Numbered from the stretch's first letter, positions 43,079 to 52,216 are shown. The stretch: 64,000 nucleotides of DNA from Bradyrhizobium lupini (GCF_040939785.1 NZ_CP162553.1:6529001-6593000); one strand, 5' to 3'. Notes: generated by a model not told the origin, from the sequence alone. Numbers and translations are program-made.

Positions 43079-44320
43079 TTACTCGTAGTCGGCGAGCCGC
43101 AGTCCCGTGAATTGCCAGCGGTGGTGCGGATAGAAGAAGTTGCGATAGGTGATACGGCTGTGCCCCTCCGGAGTTGCAAGCGAAGAGCCGCGCAGCACCA
43201 GCTGGTTGACCATGAACTTGCCGTTGTATTCGCCGAGCGCGCCTTCGATCGCGCGATAGCCGGGATAGGGCGAGTAGGACGATCGCGTCCACTGCCAGAC
43301 GATGCCGAAGGCATCGTTGAGCTGGCCCGAGCGGGCCGCGACCTCCCATTCCATCTCGGTCGGCAGATGTTTTCCGGCCCAGCGCGCAAAGGCGTCAGCC
43401 TCGTAATAGCTGACGTGGCAGACGGGCGCGTCGGGATCGACCGGCTTGAGGCCGGCCAGCGTCATCACATGCCATTGGCCGTCGATCTCGCGCCAATGAC
43501 CGGGGCAGTCCCAGCCCTCGTTGTTCACGGCCGCAAAACCGTCCATCAGCCACAGCGTTGCGGTCCGGTAGCCCCCGTCACGCATGAAGGCGAGCCATTC
43601 GCGATTGGTGACGAGATTGCGTGCGAGCTTGACCGGGCCGACGAGGGCGCGGTGCGCCGGCTTCTCGTTGTCGAAATGAAAACTATCATCGACGTGACCG
43701 ACGGTGTGGATGCCTTCGTTCAGCGTCAGCCAATCCTCGCTGGCCGGCGTCGCGGCCGGGAAGCGCCAGTCCGGATCATAGGCCGGCGGGATCGGGTTCT
43801 GCGCGAAGGCGTGCAGGATGTCGGTGAACATCAATTCCTGATGTTGCTGCTCGTGATTGAGGCCGACCTCGACCAGCGGCGCGATCTCGCGAAGCTTGTC
43901 CTCGCCGGCGTCGCGGAAGAATTTCACGACGGCAGCGTCGACATGTTTTCGATAAGCGCCGACCTGATCGGCGCTCGGACGGGTGATGTCGCCGCGGTGA
44001 TTGCGGGAATGGCGCGGACCGGCGCTGACGTAATAGGAATTGAACAGGAAGGCGAAGTCAGGGTGAAAGGGCCGGTAGCCCGCACAGTGCTCGCCGAGCA
44101 CGAACTGCTCCCAGAACCACGTGGTGTGCGCCCTGTGCCATTTCGTCGGGCTCGCATCCGGCATGGACTGGATCTGCTGGTCCTCCGGCGACAGTGGCGC
44201 GGCCCGGCGCTCCGTCTCGTCGCGAACGGCGAGAAACGCGTCTTCCAGCCTCTGGGCAAGGCCGCCCAAATCGACCGACAGTGACGGAGCGGGGGCCGGA
44301 GCGGAGGCTTGTTTCGTCAC
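43079..44320 (-). CDS. egtB: Ergothioneine biosynthesis sulfoxide synthase EgtB
   Basis: A 413-residue non-heme iron enzyme that joins hercynine with cysteine or gamma-glutamylcysteine via oxygen. The DinB-like N-terminal part carries SPTKWHRAHTTWFWEQFVLGEH and the iron ligands in NHEQQHQELM (His156, His160, HX3HXE). The C-terminal FGE-sulfatase-type domain runs to FMVNQLVLRGSSLATPEGHSR and the end YRNFFYPHHRWQFTGLRLADYE. I take the GTG at 44320 because GGAG sits six bases upstream. The frame continues further with TTG, but it looks less natural. The product feeds the redox-protective pool with egtD. Confidence 0.94.
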   Translation of the reverse strand: MTKQASAPAPAPSLSVDLGGLAQRLEDAFLAVRDETERRAAPLSPEDQQIQSMPDASPTKWHRAHTTWFWEQFVLGEHCAGYRPFHPDFAFLFNSYYVSAGPRHSRNHRGDITRPSADQVGAYRKHVDAAVVKFFRDAGEDKLREIAPLVEVGLNHEQQHQELMFTDILHAFAQNPIPPAYDPDWRFPAATPASEDWLTLNEGIHTVGHVDDSFHFDNEKPAHRALVGPVKLARNLVTNREWLAFMRDGGYRTATLWLMDGFAAVNNEGWDCPGHWREIDGQWHVMTLAGLKPVDPDAPVCHVSYYEADAFARWAGKHLPTEMEWEVAARSGQLNDAFGIVWQWTRSSYSPYPGYRAIEGALGEYNGKFMVNQLVLRGSSLATPEGHSRITYRNFFYPHHRWQFTGLRLADYE

Positions 44321-44557
44321 GTTTTTCTCCAGACAGGACAAGAGAACGTTGTTGGTGTGGACGGGTTCCAAAACGCCGGGTTCGTCCTAGATAGGGGCTC
44401 CGTGACGGTATGAAAGTCCTCCCTGACGATGATATTCGTGGCATCATGCAATGGGCCGGTGCAGCCGAGAGCGGTCCACAAGAGGCAGCTCGCCGCCATT
44501 TTACTTTGGATGCACAACGGTTTGGGCTACATATATACCCAGGTATCGGGTTAGATC

Positions 44558-44595
44558 GGCGGAGCCAGCCCGAAGCAATTGGAGTGGGCTCCGCC
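44558..44595 (+). promoter_or_regulatory. Hairpin in the 5' region of the glutaredoxin gene
   Basis: GGCGGAGCC (44558-44566) can pair with GGCTCCGCC (44587-44595) across 20 bases. It ends only 5 bases before the AAGGA ribosome binding site of the glutaredoxin gene. It might control translation or stability. No known riboswitch or thermometer is recognised. Confidence 0.3.
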
Positions 44596-44611
44596 CCATA
44601 AGGACACGGAT

Positions 44612-44938
44612 ATGAGCATCGAGGAATTCATCGCCAACGAAGTGAAGTCGAACGACGTGGTTCTGTTCATGAAGGGCACACCGCAATTTCCGCAGTGCGG
44701 GTTCTCCGGCCAGGTCGTCCAGATCCTCGACCACATCGGCGTCGGCTATAAGGGCCTCAACGTTCTCGAATCCGCCGAACTGCGCAACGGCATCAAGGAC
44801 TATTCGAACTGGCCGACCATTCCGCAGCTCTATGTGAAGGGCGAGTTCGTCGGCGGCTGCGACATTGTCCGCGAGATGTTCCAAGCCGGTGAATTGCAGC
44901 AGCTCTTCTCCGAAAAGGGCGTCGCTGTCGCGGCCTGA
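44612..44938 (+). CDS. grxD: Monothiol glutaredoxin (CGFS type)
   Basis: A 108-residue monothiol glutaredoxin that carries or transfers [2Fe-2S] clusters and partners BolA proteins. The active site is CGFS at Cys29 in [18 protein letters not shown], and the glutathione-binding residues lie in [21 protein letters not shown]. The ATG at 44612 follows AAGGA. In rhizobia, bolA and this gene are typically close neighbours. Here ltrA and the egt genes lie between. The following macrodomain gene starts three bases after the stop. Confidence 0.96.
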   Translation: MSIEEFIANEVKSNDVVLFMKGTPQFPQCGFSGQVVQILDHIGVGYKGLNVLESAELRNGIKDYSNWPTIPQLYVKGEFVGGCDIVREMFQAGELQQLFSEKGVAVAA

Positions 44939-44941
44939 TAC

Positions 44942-45493
44942 GTGACCCAGCTGACGCGCCGGATCGGCGGCGCGGAGCTCAAGGTCATCGTTGCTGACAT
45001 CACCACGCTGAGCGTTGACGCCATCGTCAACGCGGCCAACACGTCGCTCCTGGGTGGGGGCGGCGTGGATGGCGCGATCCATCGGGCGGCCGGGCCCGAG
45101 CTTCTAGCCGCGTGCCGGAAGCTCGGAGGATGCCCGACCGGCGATGCCAAGATCACGAAGGGCTACCTTCTCCCTGCGCGTCATGTCATCCATGCAGTCG
45201 GTCCGGTCTGGCACGGCGGCACTCGCGGTGAGGCAGAGGCGCTGGGCTCCTGTTATCGCCGTGCGCTTGAGCTCTGCGGGGCCAATCAGCTGACCTCCGT
45301 GGCGTTCTCCGCGATTTCGACCGGGGTTTACGGCTTTCCAGCCGACCAGGCCGCGAAGATTGCGGTCCATGCGACCATTGAGGCCCTGCCGGCCGCGCCG
45401 TTGGTCGTCGACGTCATATTTTGCTGTTTCTCGGAAAAGAGCGCGGCTCTGCACGCGGACGCTTTGGCGCGGTACGGCGGCCCTTGTGCCTGA
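44942..45493 (+). CDS. Macrodomain protein (O-acetyl-ADP-ribose deacetylase-like)
   Basis: A 183-residue macrodomain. The ADP-ribose-binding motifs are clear: [52 protein letters not shown] and [13 protein letters not shown]. This matches the YmdB group, which hydrolyses O-acetyl-ADP-ribose and can remove ADP-ribose from proteins. It starts with GTG at 44942, three bases after the glutaredoxin stop, so the pair is probably one operon. Confidence 0.92.
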   Translation: MTQLTRRIGGAELKVIVADITTLSVDAIVNAANTSLLGGGGVDGAIHRAAGPELLAACRKLGGCPTGDAKITKGYLLPARHVIHAVGPVWHGGTRGEAEALGSCYRRALELCGANQLTSVAFSAISTGVYGFPADQAAKIAVHATIEALPAAPLVVDVIFCCFSEKSAALHADALARYGGPCA

Positions 45494-45539
45494 TGACGTG
45501 GTCGGTACACTCCGCCGGGCCATGTTCCGGGGAGGGGAT

Positions 45540-46826
45540 ATGATTTCACAGTCTGGACTGCGCGCGCTTGTCTGCGCCGCGCTTGTATCGTTAGGTACGA
45601 TGTCGTTCGCGCGGGCGGAGGGCACCTACGAGATTCCGGCCGGCGCGCATTTCAATCCGGACAAGCTCGCGAGGATCACCGAGTTCTTCAAGAACGAGGT
45701 CGCGACCGGCAAGATCGCAGGGGCAAACGTCCTCATCAAGCAACATGGCAAGCCCGTCTACCACGAAGTCTTCGGCGTGCAGGACGCCGTCAGCAAGGCG
45801 CCGATCACCGACAAGACGATCTTCCGCCTGTTCTCGATGAGCAAGGCGATCACTTCCGTCGTTGCAGTGAAGTTGATCGAGGAAGGTACGATCAAGCTCG
45901 ACGATCCCGTCTCGAAATACATTCCCTCCTTCGCCAATGTGAAAGTCGGCGTCGAGAAGAAGGCCGAGGACGGCACCAAGTCGCTCGAGCTCGTGCCGCC
46001 CAACCGGCCGATGACGGTGCACGATTTGATGACGCACACCTCGGGCGTCACCTACGGCTTCTATGGCGACAGCCTGGTCCGCAAGGCCTATCGCGACGCC
46101 AACATCTATGCCGGCGATTTCGACCTCGCGGAGTTCGCCGAGCGCATCGCAAAACTGCCGCTGCACAACCAGCCGGGCGCGCTGTGGCAATACGGCCATT
46201 CCACCGACATCCTGGCGCGGGTCATGGAAGTCGCGGCCGGCAAGCCGCTCATCGAGATCGAACGGGAGAAGCTGCTCGACCCGCTCGGCATGGTCGACAC
46301 CGGCTTCTTCGTCACCGATCCCGAGAAGCAGAAGCTGCTGGCGCAGCCGGTGCCGAACGACAGCGATTTCCGGGTCGGGCGGATCAACGATCCGACAGTC
46401 GTCAAGAAGATCCAGTTCGCCAGCGGCGGTATGGTCACGACCATGGCCGATTATGAGCGCTTTACGCAGATGCTGCTACAGGGCGGCAATCTCGACGGCA
46501 AGACGATTCTCAAGCCCGAGACGTTCAAGCTGATGGTGACTGACCAGATCGGCCTCAAGTCGGGCGTCGATCGCGATTATTTTTATTTCCCCGGTGACGG
46601 TTTTGGTTTCGGTCTCGGACTTGCGGTGCGCACCGACCCCGGCAACGCAAAACCGCCGCCGCCCGGCGATCTCGGCGAATTGAAATGGGATGGCGCCTCC
46701 GGCTGCTATTTCGTGGTCGACCCCAAGCAGGACATGTTCTTCGTGCTGCTGGAGCAGACCCCGACCGAGCGCCAGCGCGTGCAGCGAACATTGAAGCAGC
46801 TGGTTTATGAAGCGATGGAGAATTGA
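45540..46826 (+). CDS. Secreted serine hydrolase (beta-lactamase class C type), copy 1
   Basis: A 428-residue exported hydrolase. A signal peptide (MISQSGLRALVCAALVSLGT ending near ARA|E) precedes the domain. The nucleophile Ser is in FRLFSMSKAITSVVAV (SxxK), the second motif is YGHS near WQYGHSTDILARVMEV, and HTSGVTYGFYG and the C-terminal GLAVRTDPGN region follow. This is the serine hydrolase/penicillin-binding-like family with esterase or amidase members. The GGGGAGGGG preceding ATG 45540 is a strong ribosome binding site. A close paralogue follows directly. Confidence 0.9.
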   Translation: MISQSGLRALVCAALVSLGTMSFARAEGTYEIPAGAHFNPDKLARITEFFKNEVATGKIAGANVLIKQHGKPVYHEVFGVQDAVSKAPITDKTIFRLFSMSKAITSVVAVKLIEEGTIKLDDPVSKYIPSFANVKVGVEKKAEDGTKSLELVPPNRPMTVHDLMTHTSGVTYGFYGDSLVRKAYRDANIYAGDFDLAEFAERIAKLPLHNQPGALWQYGHSTDILARVMEVAAGKPLIEIEREKLLDPLGMVDTGFFVTDPEKQKLLAQPVPNDSDFRVGRINDPTVVKKIQFASGGMVTTMADYERFTQMLLQGGNLDGKTILKPETFKLMVTDQIGLKSGVDRDYFYFPGDGFGFGLGLAVRTDPGNAKPPPPGDLGELKWDGASGCYFVVDPKQDMFFVLLEQTPTERQRVQRTLKQLVYEAMEN

Positions 46827-46827
46827 C

Positions 46828-48090
46828 ATGTTCGGGCGCCGCGCATTGATCGCGGCGCTCGTCCTTCTCGCCGGCGGCATCGTTGCGAAGGCAGGTTCCG
46901 AGAGACCTGCGGTCCACACGCTCGCGCCCGCGGGGCTGGCGAAGGTTTCCGACTACATCCGCAACGAGGTGGCCACCGGCAAGATCCCCGGAGCCATCCT
47001 GCTGCTTCAGCAGCACGGCAAGCCGGTCTATTATCAGAATTTCGGCGTCCGCGACGTCGCGACCGAACTCTCGATGAGCGCGGACACGATCTTCCGCCTC
47101 TACTCGATGTCGAAGCCGGTTACCTCAGTCATGGCGATGATGCTGGTCGAGGAGGGCAAGCTGTCGCTCGACGATCCCGTCTCGAAATACATTCCGGCCT
47201 TCGCCGGCATGAAGGTCGGCATCGAGAAGAAGGCCGAGGACGGCAAAGTCGCCCTGGTGCTGGAGCCGCTGGAGCGACCCATCACGATCAAGGATCTGCT
47301 GCGCCACACCTCGGGGCTGCCTTACGGCTATTACGGCGGCGGCATGGTGCGCGAGCTCTATGCGAACGCCAATCTCTTCAACAGCGATCTGACCAACGCC
47401 GAATTCGCCGCCAAGATCGCCACGCTGCCGCTTGTCGAGCAGCCCGGCACGGTGTGGGATTACGGCTATTCCACCGACGTGCTCGGCCGCGTCGTCGAAA
47501 TCATTGCGGGAAAGACGCTGCTGCAGTTCGAGAAGGAGCGGCTGCTCGATCCGCTCGGCATGACCGAGACGGCTTTCTTCGTCGCCGATCCCGCCAAATT
47601 CCCGCGCATCGCCGAGCCGATGCCGGAGGATCGCAACATCAATCCGACGACGCAGGTCCGCGACATCAGGCGGCCTGCGACCTGGGAATCGGGCGGCGGC
47701 GGCATGGTCGGTACGATCGGCGACTACGCCCGCTTCGCCCAGATGCTGCTGAATGGCGGCACCTATGACGGCCGACGCTATCTCAAACCGGAGACCATTG
47801 CGCTGATGGCGTCGGATCATATCGGTTCGGAGACGAAGATCGCGCGCGACCAGAACTATTATCCGGGCGGGTCTTCCGGCTTCGGCCTCGGCTTCGCCGT
47901 GCGCACCTCGGTGCCTCCTGGAACAACGTGGCCGCTTGGCGAATATCGCTGGGACGGCGTCGGCGGCACGTTCTTCTTCATCGATCCCGAGGACGATCTG
48001 TTCGGGATCTTCATGGTGCAGACCCCGACGCAGCGCGGCCGGATTCAACTGGCGCTGAAGACGCTGATCTACCAGGCGATGGGGCGGTGA
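46828..48090 (+). CDS. Secreted serine hydrolase (beta-lactamase class C type), copy 2
   Basis: A 420-residue paralogue of the previous gene beginning one base after its stop. Signal peptide MFGRRALIAALVLLAGGIVA, then the same layout: SxxK in FRLYSMSKPVTSVMAMM, the Tyr motif in WDYGYSTDVLGRVVEI, HTSGLPYGYYGGG and RYDGVGGTFFFIDPEDDLFG-like ending. Many segments are shared (LDDPVSKYIPAFAGMKVGIEKKAEDGK), which shows a recent tandem duplication. Substrates are unknown. It converges with the aldolase-family gene with no gap. Confidence 0.9.
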   Translation: MFGRRALIAALVLLAGGIVAKAGSERPAVHTLAPAGLAKVSDYIRNEVATGKIPGAILLLQQHGKPVYYQNFGVRDVATELSMSADTIFRLYSMSKPVTSVMAMMLVEEGKLSLDDPVSKYIPAFAGMKVGIEKKAEDGKVALVLEPLERPITIKDLLRHTSGLPYGYYGGGMVRELYANANLFNSDLTNAEFAAKIATLPLVEQPGTVWDYGYSTDVLGRVVEIIAGKTLLQFEKERLLDPLGMTETAFFVADPAKFPRIAEPMPEDRNINPTTQVRDIRRPATWESGGGGMVGTIGDYARFAQMLLNGGTYDGRRYLKPETIALMASDHIGSETKIARDQNYYPGGSSGFGLGFAVRTSVPPGTTWPLGEYRWDGVGGTFFFIDPEDDLFGIFMVQTPTQRGRIQLALKTLIYQAMGR

Positions 48091-49158
48091 TTACGCTCCG
48101 CGCACGATCTCGCGGATATATCCGATCGTCTCCTCGACCTGGCTCGCATTGACGTCGAGATGCGTGCAGGCGCGGATGCGGCCATCCATCATCGCAAGCG
48201 TCACGCCGCGCTGGCGCAGCGCCGCGACCATCTTGTCGCCGGGAATGCCGGTACCATCGGGCTTGAAGAACACCAGGTTGGTTTCGGGCTCCTGCACCTC
48301 GATGCCTGCGATCTGCGACAGTCCGCGGGCGAGCGCGCGCGCGTTGGCGTGATCGTCGGCGAGCCGATCGACATGATGGTCGAGCGCGTAGATGCAAGCC
48401 GCCGCGCAGATTCCGGCCTGTCGCATCGAGCCGCCGAGGCGCTGCTTCCACTGCCAGACCGCATCGATGAAGGCGCGCGAGCCCGCGAGCACGCCTCCGA
48501 TCGGCGCGCCCAAGCCCTTCGAAAAGTCGATCCAGGCCGAATCCCACCCCGCGGTCATGTCGCGCGGAGAGATGCCGCTCGCAACTGTGGCATTGAGCAG
48601 GCGCGCGCCGTCCATGTGGGTGACGAGGCCATGTTGTTTCGCGATCGCGACGATCTCGTCGAGCGCGGCCTTCTTCCAGACCGTACCGCCGCCGATATTG
48701 GCGGTCTGCTCGACGCTGACCACCGTCTGCGGCGGCTGGTAGCGGGTACGCGGATGCAGCGCTCTGCGAAAGGTCTCCGGCGTGAACTGGCCGTCGGGTC
48801 CCTTCAGCTGCGTGACCTGGAAGCCGCCGATCGCGGCATGCGCGCCGCCTTCGCGCGCGATGATGTGGGCGCTCTCATGGGCGAGGATCTCGTCGCCGGG
48901 GCGGCAATGCACCAGCGTCGCGGTGACGTTGCACATCGTGCCTGACGGCATGTACACCGCGGCTTCCTTGCCGAGCAGCTCGGCCACGCGCTCGCACAGG
49001 GCGTTCACGGTCGGATCGTCGCCGACCTGCTCGTCGCCGACCTCCGCCCGCGCCATCGCCTCGCGCATCGCAGGTGTCGGCTTTGTCTGCGTGTCCGAGA
49101 GCAGATTGATGCGCACCGGCGGCGCCTTGGGATCGATCGGGGGAGGGGTATAGAGCAT
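48091..49158 (-). CDS. GntG/threonine aldolase-family PLP enzyme
   Basis: A 355-residue fold-type I PLP enzyme, similar to low-specificity L-threonine aldolase, which splits beta-hydroxy amino acids to glycine and an aldehyde. Key parts are INLLSDTQTKPTPAMREAMARAEVGDEQVGDDPTVNALCERVAELLGKEAAVYMPSGTM, the Asp-containing THMDGARLLNA, and the PLP lysine in WIDFSKGLGAPIGGVLAG. Specific substrate is uncertain. Monocistronic, and convergent with the serine hydrolase. Confidence 0.88.
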   Translation of the reverse strand: MLYTPPPIDPKAPPVRINLLSDTQTKPTPAMREAMARAEVGDEQVGDDPTVNALCERVAELLGKEAAVYMPSGTMCNVTATLVHCRPGDEILAHESAHIIAREGGAHAAIGGFQVTQLKGPDGQFTPETFRRALHPRTRYQPPQTVVSVEQTANIGGGTVWKKAALDEIVAIAKQHGLVTHMDGARLLNATVASGISPRDMTAGWDSAWIDFSKGLGAPIGGVLAGSRAFIDAVWQWKQRLGGSMRQAGICAAACIYALDHHVDRLADDHANARALARGLSQIAGIEVQEPETNLVFFKPDGTGIPGDKMVAALRQRGVTLAMMDGRIRACTHLDVNASQVEETIGYIREIVRGA

Positions 49159-49206
49159 GCGACGCCTCCTGAAGGTAAACGGCCGCTGAAGTGTGGCTCT
49201 TTAAGC

Positions 49207-49234
49207 AAAAAAGGCCCCGGCGAACCGGGGCCTT
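49207..49234 (-). terminator. rpsD terminator
   Basis: AAGGCCCCGG (49211-49220) pairs perfectly with CCGGGGCCTT (49225-49234) across a 4-base CGAA loop. On the minus strand it is followed by a run of T, starting 15 bases after the rpsD stop. A strong Rho-independent terminator. Confidence 0.9.
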
Positions 49235-49248
49235 TCGATATTCAGATC

Positions 49249-49866
49249 TTAGCGCGAATAGAATTCGACGACCAGATGCGGCTCCATCTGCACCGGGAAC
49301 GGCACGTCGGAGAGGTGCGGGATGCGAATGTATTTCGCAGTCATCTTGCCATGGTCGACTTCGAGATAGTCGGGGGTGTCACGCTCGGAGAGCTGGCTGG
49401 CTTCGAGGACGTGGGCAAGCTGCTTGGATGATTCCTTGACCTCGATCACGTCGCCGAGCTTGACCAGATAGCTCGAGATGTTGACCTTGCGGCCGTTCAC
49501 CTTGACGTGGCCGTGGTTGATGAACTGGCGCGCGGCGAAGATCGTCGAGACGAACTTGGCGCGGTACACAACCGCGTCGAGACGGCGCTCGAGCAAGCCG
49601 ATCAGGTTCTCGCCGGTGTCACCCTTGAGGCGGCTGGCCTCGACGTAGATGCTGTGGAACTGACGCTCGGAGATGTTGGCGTAATAGCCCTTCAGCTTCT
49701 GCTTGGCGCGGAGCTGCACGCCGAAGTCGGAGAGCTTGCCCTTGCGGCGTTGGCCGTGCTGGCCGGGGCCGTATTCGCGGCGGTTCACGGGGCTCTTCGG
49801 GCGGCCCCAGATGTTCTGGCCCATACGGCGATCGAGCTTGTACTTCGCCTCACTGCGCTTAGTCAT
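49249..49866 (-). CDS. rpsD: 30S ribosomal protein S4
   Basis: A 205-residue primary 16S rRNA-binding protein. [42 protein letters not shown] is the conserved N-terminal part, and the S4 RNA-binding domain appears as [37 protein letters not shown]. The length is normal. It is transcribed alone, ended by the hairpin at 49211-49234, as in other Rhizobiales where rpsD lies outside the main ribosomal cluster. Confidence 0.98.
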   Translation of the reverse strand: MTKRSEAKYKLDRRMGQNIWGRPKSPVNRREYGPGQHGQRRKGKLSDFGVQLRAKQKLKGYYANISERQFHSIYVEASRLKGDTGENLIGLLERRLDAVVYRAKFVSTIFAARQFINHGHVKVNGRKVNISSYLVKLGDVIEVKESSKQLAHVLEASQLSERDTPDYLEVDHGKMTAKYIRIPHLSDVPFPVQMEPHLVVEFYSR

Positions 49867-49984
49867 CGCGTCCTCTTCAGGTACTTGGTTTGAGGAAACG
49901 CGCCCTCCTGTGTGACGGGCTAGCCCGGCACTGACAGGTCCGATCCCAAAGCTTAAGGGACAGGACCACGGGTCGCGAAACGCT

Positions 49985-50008
49985 TCGCGGGCCGAAATCG
50001 GCCCGCGA
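49985..50008 (-). terminator. Hairpin downstream of the E2-like gene
   Basis: TCGCGGGCCGA (49985-49995) is exactly inverted as TCGGCCCGCGA (49998-50008) with two bases between. It lies 55 bases after the stop of the minus-strand acyltransferase-like gene. There is no long T run after it, so it may be a weak or Rho-aided terminator. Confidence 0.45.
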
Positions 50009-50062
50009 GCAAGCGGCTTTTAGGGGGATTTGGGGCTCGCTGTCAATGCGAATGGCCCGGAA

Positions 50063-50830
50063 TCACGTTCCGACTGCCCGGATCGACTTCGACCCGGCCG
50101 CACGCAATTCGGCAGCGATTTCAGTGTTCAGGACCTGTTCCAGCCGGGTCAGGACGCGGGCGATCGGGGCGGCGTCGGTGACCCGATGATCCCAGCGGAT
50201 CACGACATGGATGGTCTGGTCAGGCCCGACCACCCCATAGCTGACGATGAAGGGGCCGGGCGTGATCGGGTGAAGCTCGCCACCGCCATAGGCGGCCACC
50301 GAGCTCACCGCGAAGCTGCCGAACCAGTTGCCGCGCTGCCGGCCGAAATTCAGCCCGATCGCCCAGGACAGCCGCCGCAACGGCAGCGGCAGGCGGGTCG
50401 CCCGCATGATCTTGCGAAACATGGGAATTTCGTCGATCGGGGCGGTCTTTGCGTGCCGGATCTCGGCGTCGACCGCAGTCAGCGTCATGGCCTCGGGAGC
50501 CGCGATTCGCTGCGGGATCACGCATTCCTCGCCGCCCTCGACCCGGGCAATGGCCACCGACGCTACGCTCTTCGGCAGCTCGTAAAGCGACGGCCAGGGC
50601 CATTTGGCATAGACGGTACGCAGGACCGGCTCGTCCCTGGCGACGAGGGCAAAAGCCTTGACGAACATGGCCGCCCAGCCGGCTGGCGCCATCGCGCCCG
50701 CGCGGGCCTCCAGCAGGGGGCCGATATCGAGCGAACGGGAAAGCGACACGAAGGGCACGCCCATCGAGGCGTGCATGAGGTCGATAATCAGGCGACGCGG
50801 CAGCGAAATGGTCTTGGGCGTCCCGCGCAT
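50063..50830 (-). CDS. Stand-alone 2-oxoacid dehydrogenase E2-type acyltransferase domain
   Basis: A 255-residue protein similar to the catalytic domain of E2 (lipoamide acyltransferase), which belongs to the chloramphenicol acetyltransferase fold. The region VIRWDHRVTDAAPIARVLTRLEQVLN corresponds to the E2 active-site motif HRxxDG, with His and Asp kept but Gly replaced by Ala. ARDEPVLRTVYAKWPWPSLYE and NWFGSFAVSSVAAYGGGELHPITPGPF are other aligned parts. No lipoyl or E1/E3-binding domain is present, so it is not a normal dehydrogenase subunit. Acyl acceptor unknown. Confidence 0.7.
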   Translation of the reverse strand: MRGTPKTISLPRRLIIDLMHASMGVPFVSLSRSLDIGPLLEARAGAMAPAGWAAMFVKAFALVARDEPVLRTVYAKWPWPSLYELPKSVASVAIARVEGGEECVIPQRIAAPEAMTLTAVDAEIRHAKTAPIDEIPMFRKIMRATRLPLPLRRLSWAIGLNFGRQRGNWFGSFAVSSVAAYGGGELHPITPGPFIVSYGVVGPDQTIHVVIRWDHRVTDAAPIARVLTRLEQVLNTEIAAELRAAGSKSIRAVGT

Positions 50831-50935
50831 CGCTCTTTGGTTTCCCCTGATTAAAGTTTGTGCAGCGAGCGGGGTTCCCGCTCGCCGCCTGCTCTAGCAC
50901 GAACCAACCCGCGTGGGGCCGGTCGGTTCGCCGCA

Positions 50936-51319
50936 TCAGGGCGCCGGCGAGGCCAGCGGCTTGGTCTTGTCGACGACGTAAACTCCAAGCACTTTCATAG
51001 CCTTGTCGCCGTGGGCTTTGGCGTCATGCACGACGCCCGCCGGGATCTGGTAGGAATCGCCGGCTTTCAGCCTCTTTTCCGGCTGCCCGTCGATGAGGAG
51101 ATTGAGTTCACCTTCGAGCACGTAGCCGGTCTCGATGCCCGGATGGGTATGGCGTCCGGCCGCGCCGCCCGCCGGGACCTCCGCGATGGCCGTGATGGTG
51201 TTGTAGCCATCCGGAAACTCGACCTTCTGGAGCGGGGTGCGCTTGATGCCGGGCTGCTGGGCGAAGGCCGCAACAGCGAGGCCGGTGAAGGCGAGAGCGA
51301 GCAAAGTCTTTTTGAGCAT
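50936..51319 (-). CDS. Secreted cupin-domain protein
   Basis: A 127-residue single-cupin protein with a signal peptide (MLKKTLLALAFTGLAVAAFA). The metal-binding cupin motif is RHTHPGIETGYVLEGELNLLID, followed by RLKAGDSYQIPAGVVHDAKAHGD. The first three His/Glu residues can bind Mn, Fe or Zn. GGGAGG sits upstream of the ATG. Function is unknown. Periplasmic cupins of this type often have oxidase, dioxygenase or storage-like roles, none of which can be assigned. Confidence 0.85.
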   Translation of the reverse strand: MLKKTLLALAFTGLAVAAFAQQPGIKRTPLQKVEFPDGYNTITAIAEVPAGGAAGRHTHPGIETGYVLEGELNLLIDGQPEKRLKAGDSYQIPAGVVHDAKAHGDKAMKVLGVYVVDKTKPLASPAP

Positions 51320-51381
51320 GGTTTTTCCTCCCTGGAACGGCTGAGCCTAGCAGCGCCGCGGTTCCCGGCAAGACTCAATGG

Positions 51382-52155
51382 CTAGCGCTTGATCCCCTCG
51401 AACGCTGCCATGATGCCGCGCTGGAATAGCGACCAGTCGAAGCCGAGCGCGATCGCGCGGTAGCCGCGGTCGACCAGGGCGTTGGCCTGGTCCGCGGTAC
51501 GGGCCACACCGCCGATCGGCACACCGCTTCTGAGGATGCCGGCCTCGGCCCGCGCCACCAGCTCCAGCAATTCCGGATCGTCCATCTGGCCGCGCTTGTT
51601 GATGGAGGTGGCGAGATCGCCGGGGCCGATCACAGCTACATCGATGCCGGGCGTGGCCATGATCTCGTCGATGCGGTTGACGGCGTCGACGTGCTCGATC
51701 GTGATCATGCAGATCATCTCGTCGTCGGCGCTGGCCATGTAGTCCGGCATCGACTGGCCCCAGCGGAATGGCGCATGGAACGGACCCCAGAGCCGATCGC
51801 CGCGTGGAGGATAGCGCACGCTGCGCACCGCTTTCTCGGCCTCCGCGCTATTGGTGATCATCGGGAAATTGATGCCGAAGGCGCCGATGTCCATCGGTGC
51901 CTTCGCAAGCCATGGCTCGTTCGCCGCGATGCGCACCAGCGGCGTGCATGGGGTGCCGGTGGTGGCCGCGATCATCGCATGTGCTTCGGTCAGTCCAATC
52001 GGCCCGTGCTCGAGATCGACGATGATCCAGTCGAGAGAGCGCGCCATGATCTGCACGGTCTGCACGCTCGGGATCGTCGCGATCGCGCCGAAGGCAGGAC
52101 GACCCTCGCGCCAGAGCTGGCGAAGACGGTTGAGCGGCGTGGTCGGGACGGACAT
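51382..52155 (-). CDS. HpcH/HpaI aldolase-family protein
   Basis: A 257-residue class II pyruvate aldolase-type enzyme. Recognisable parts are LDWIIVDLEHGPIGLTEAHAM, TPLVRIAANEPWLAKAPMDIGAFGINFPMI, ITIEHVDAVNRIDEI and IDVAVIGPGDLATS. The metal-binding Glu and Asp (EHVDA, GPGDL) are present. Members cleave 2-oxo-4-hydroxy acids such as 4-hydroxy-2-oxoheptanedioate. No aromatic degradation genes are adjacent, so the true substrate is open. Transcribed separately from the cupin gene. Confidence 0.88.
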   Translation of the reverse strand: MSVPTTPLNRLRQLWREGRPAFGAIATIPSVQTVQIMARSLDWIIVDLEHGPIGLTEAHAMIAATTGTPCTPLVRIAANEPWLAKAPMDIGAFGINFPMITNSAEAEKAVRSVRYPPRGDRLWGPFHAPFRWGQSMPDYMASADDEMICMITIEHVDAVNRIDEIMATPGIDVAVIGPGDLATSINKRGQMDDPELLELVARAEAGILRSGVPIGGVARTADQANALVDRGYRAIALGFDWSLFQRGIMAAFEGIKR

Positions 52156-52216
52156 GGGAAGAACCTGTAGGAAACGACGACGGCGGACCCTAGCAGCGGG
52201 GCGTCGAGGCGCAAGA

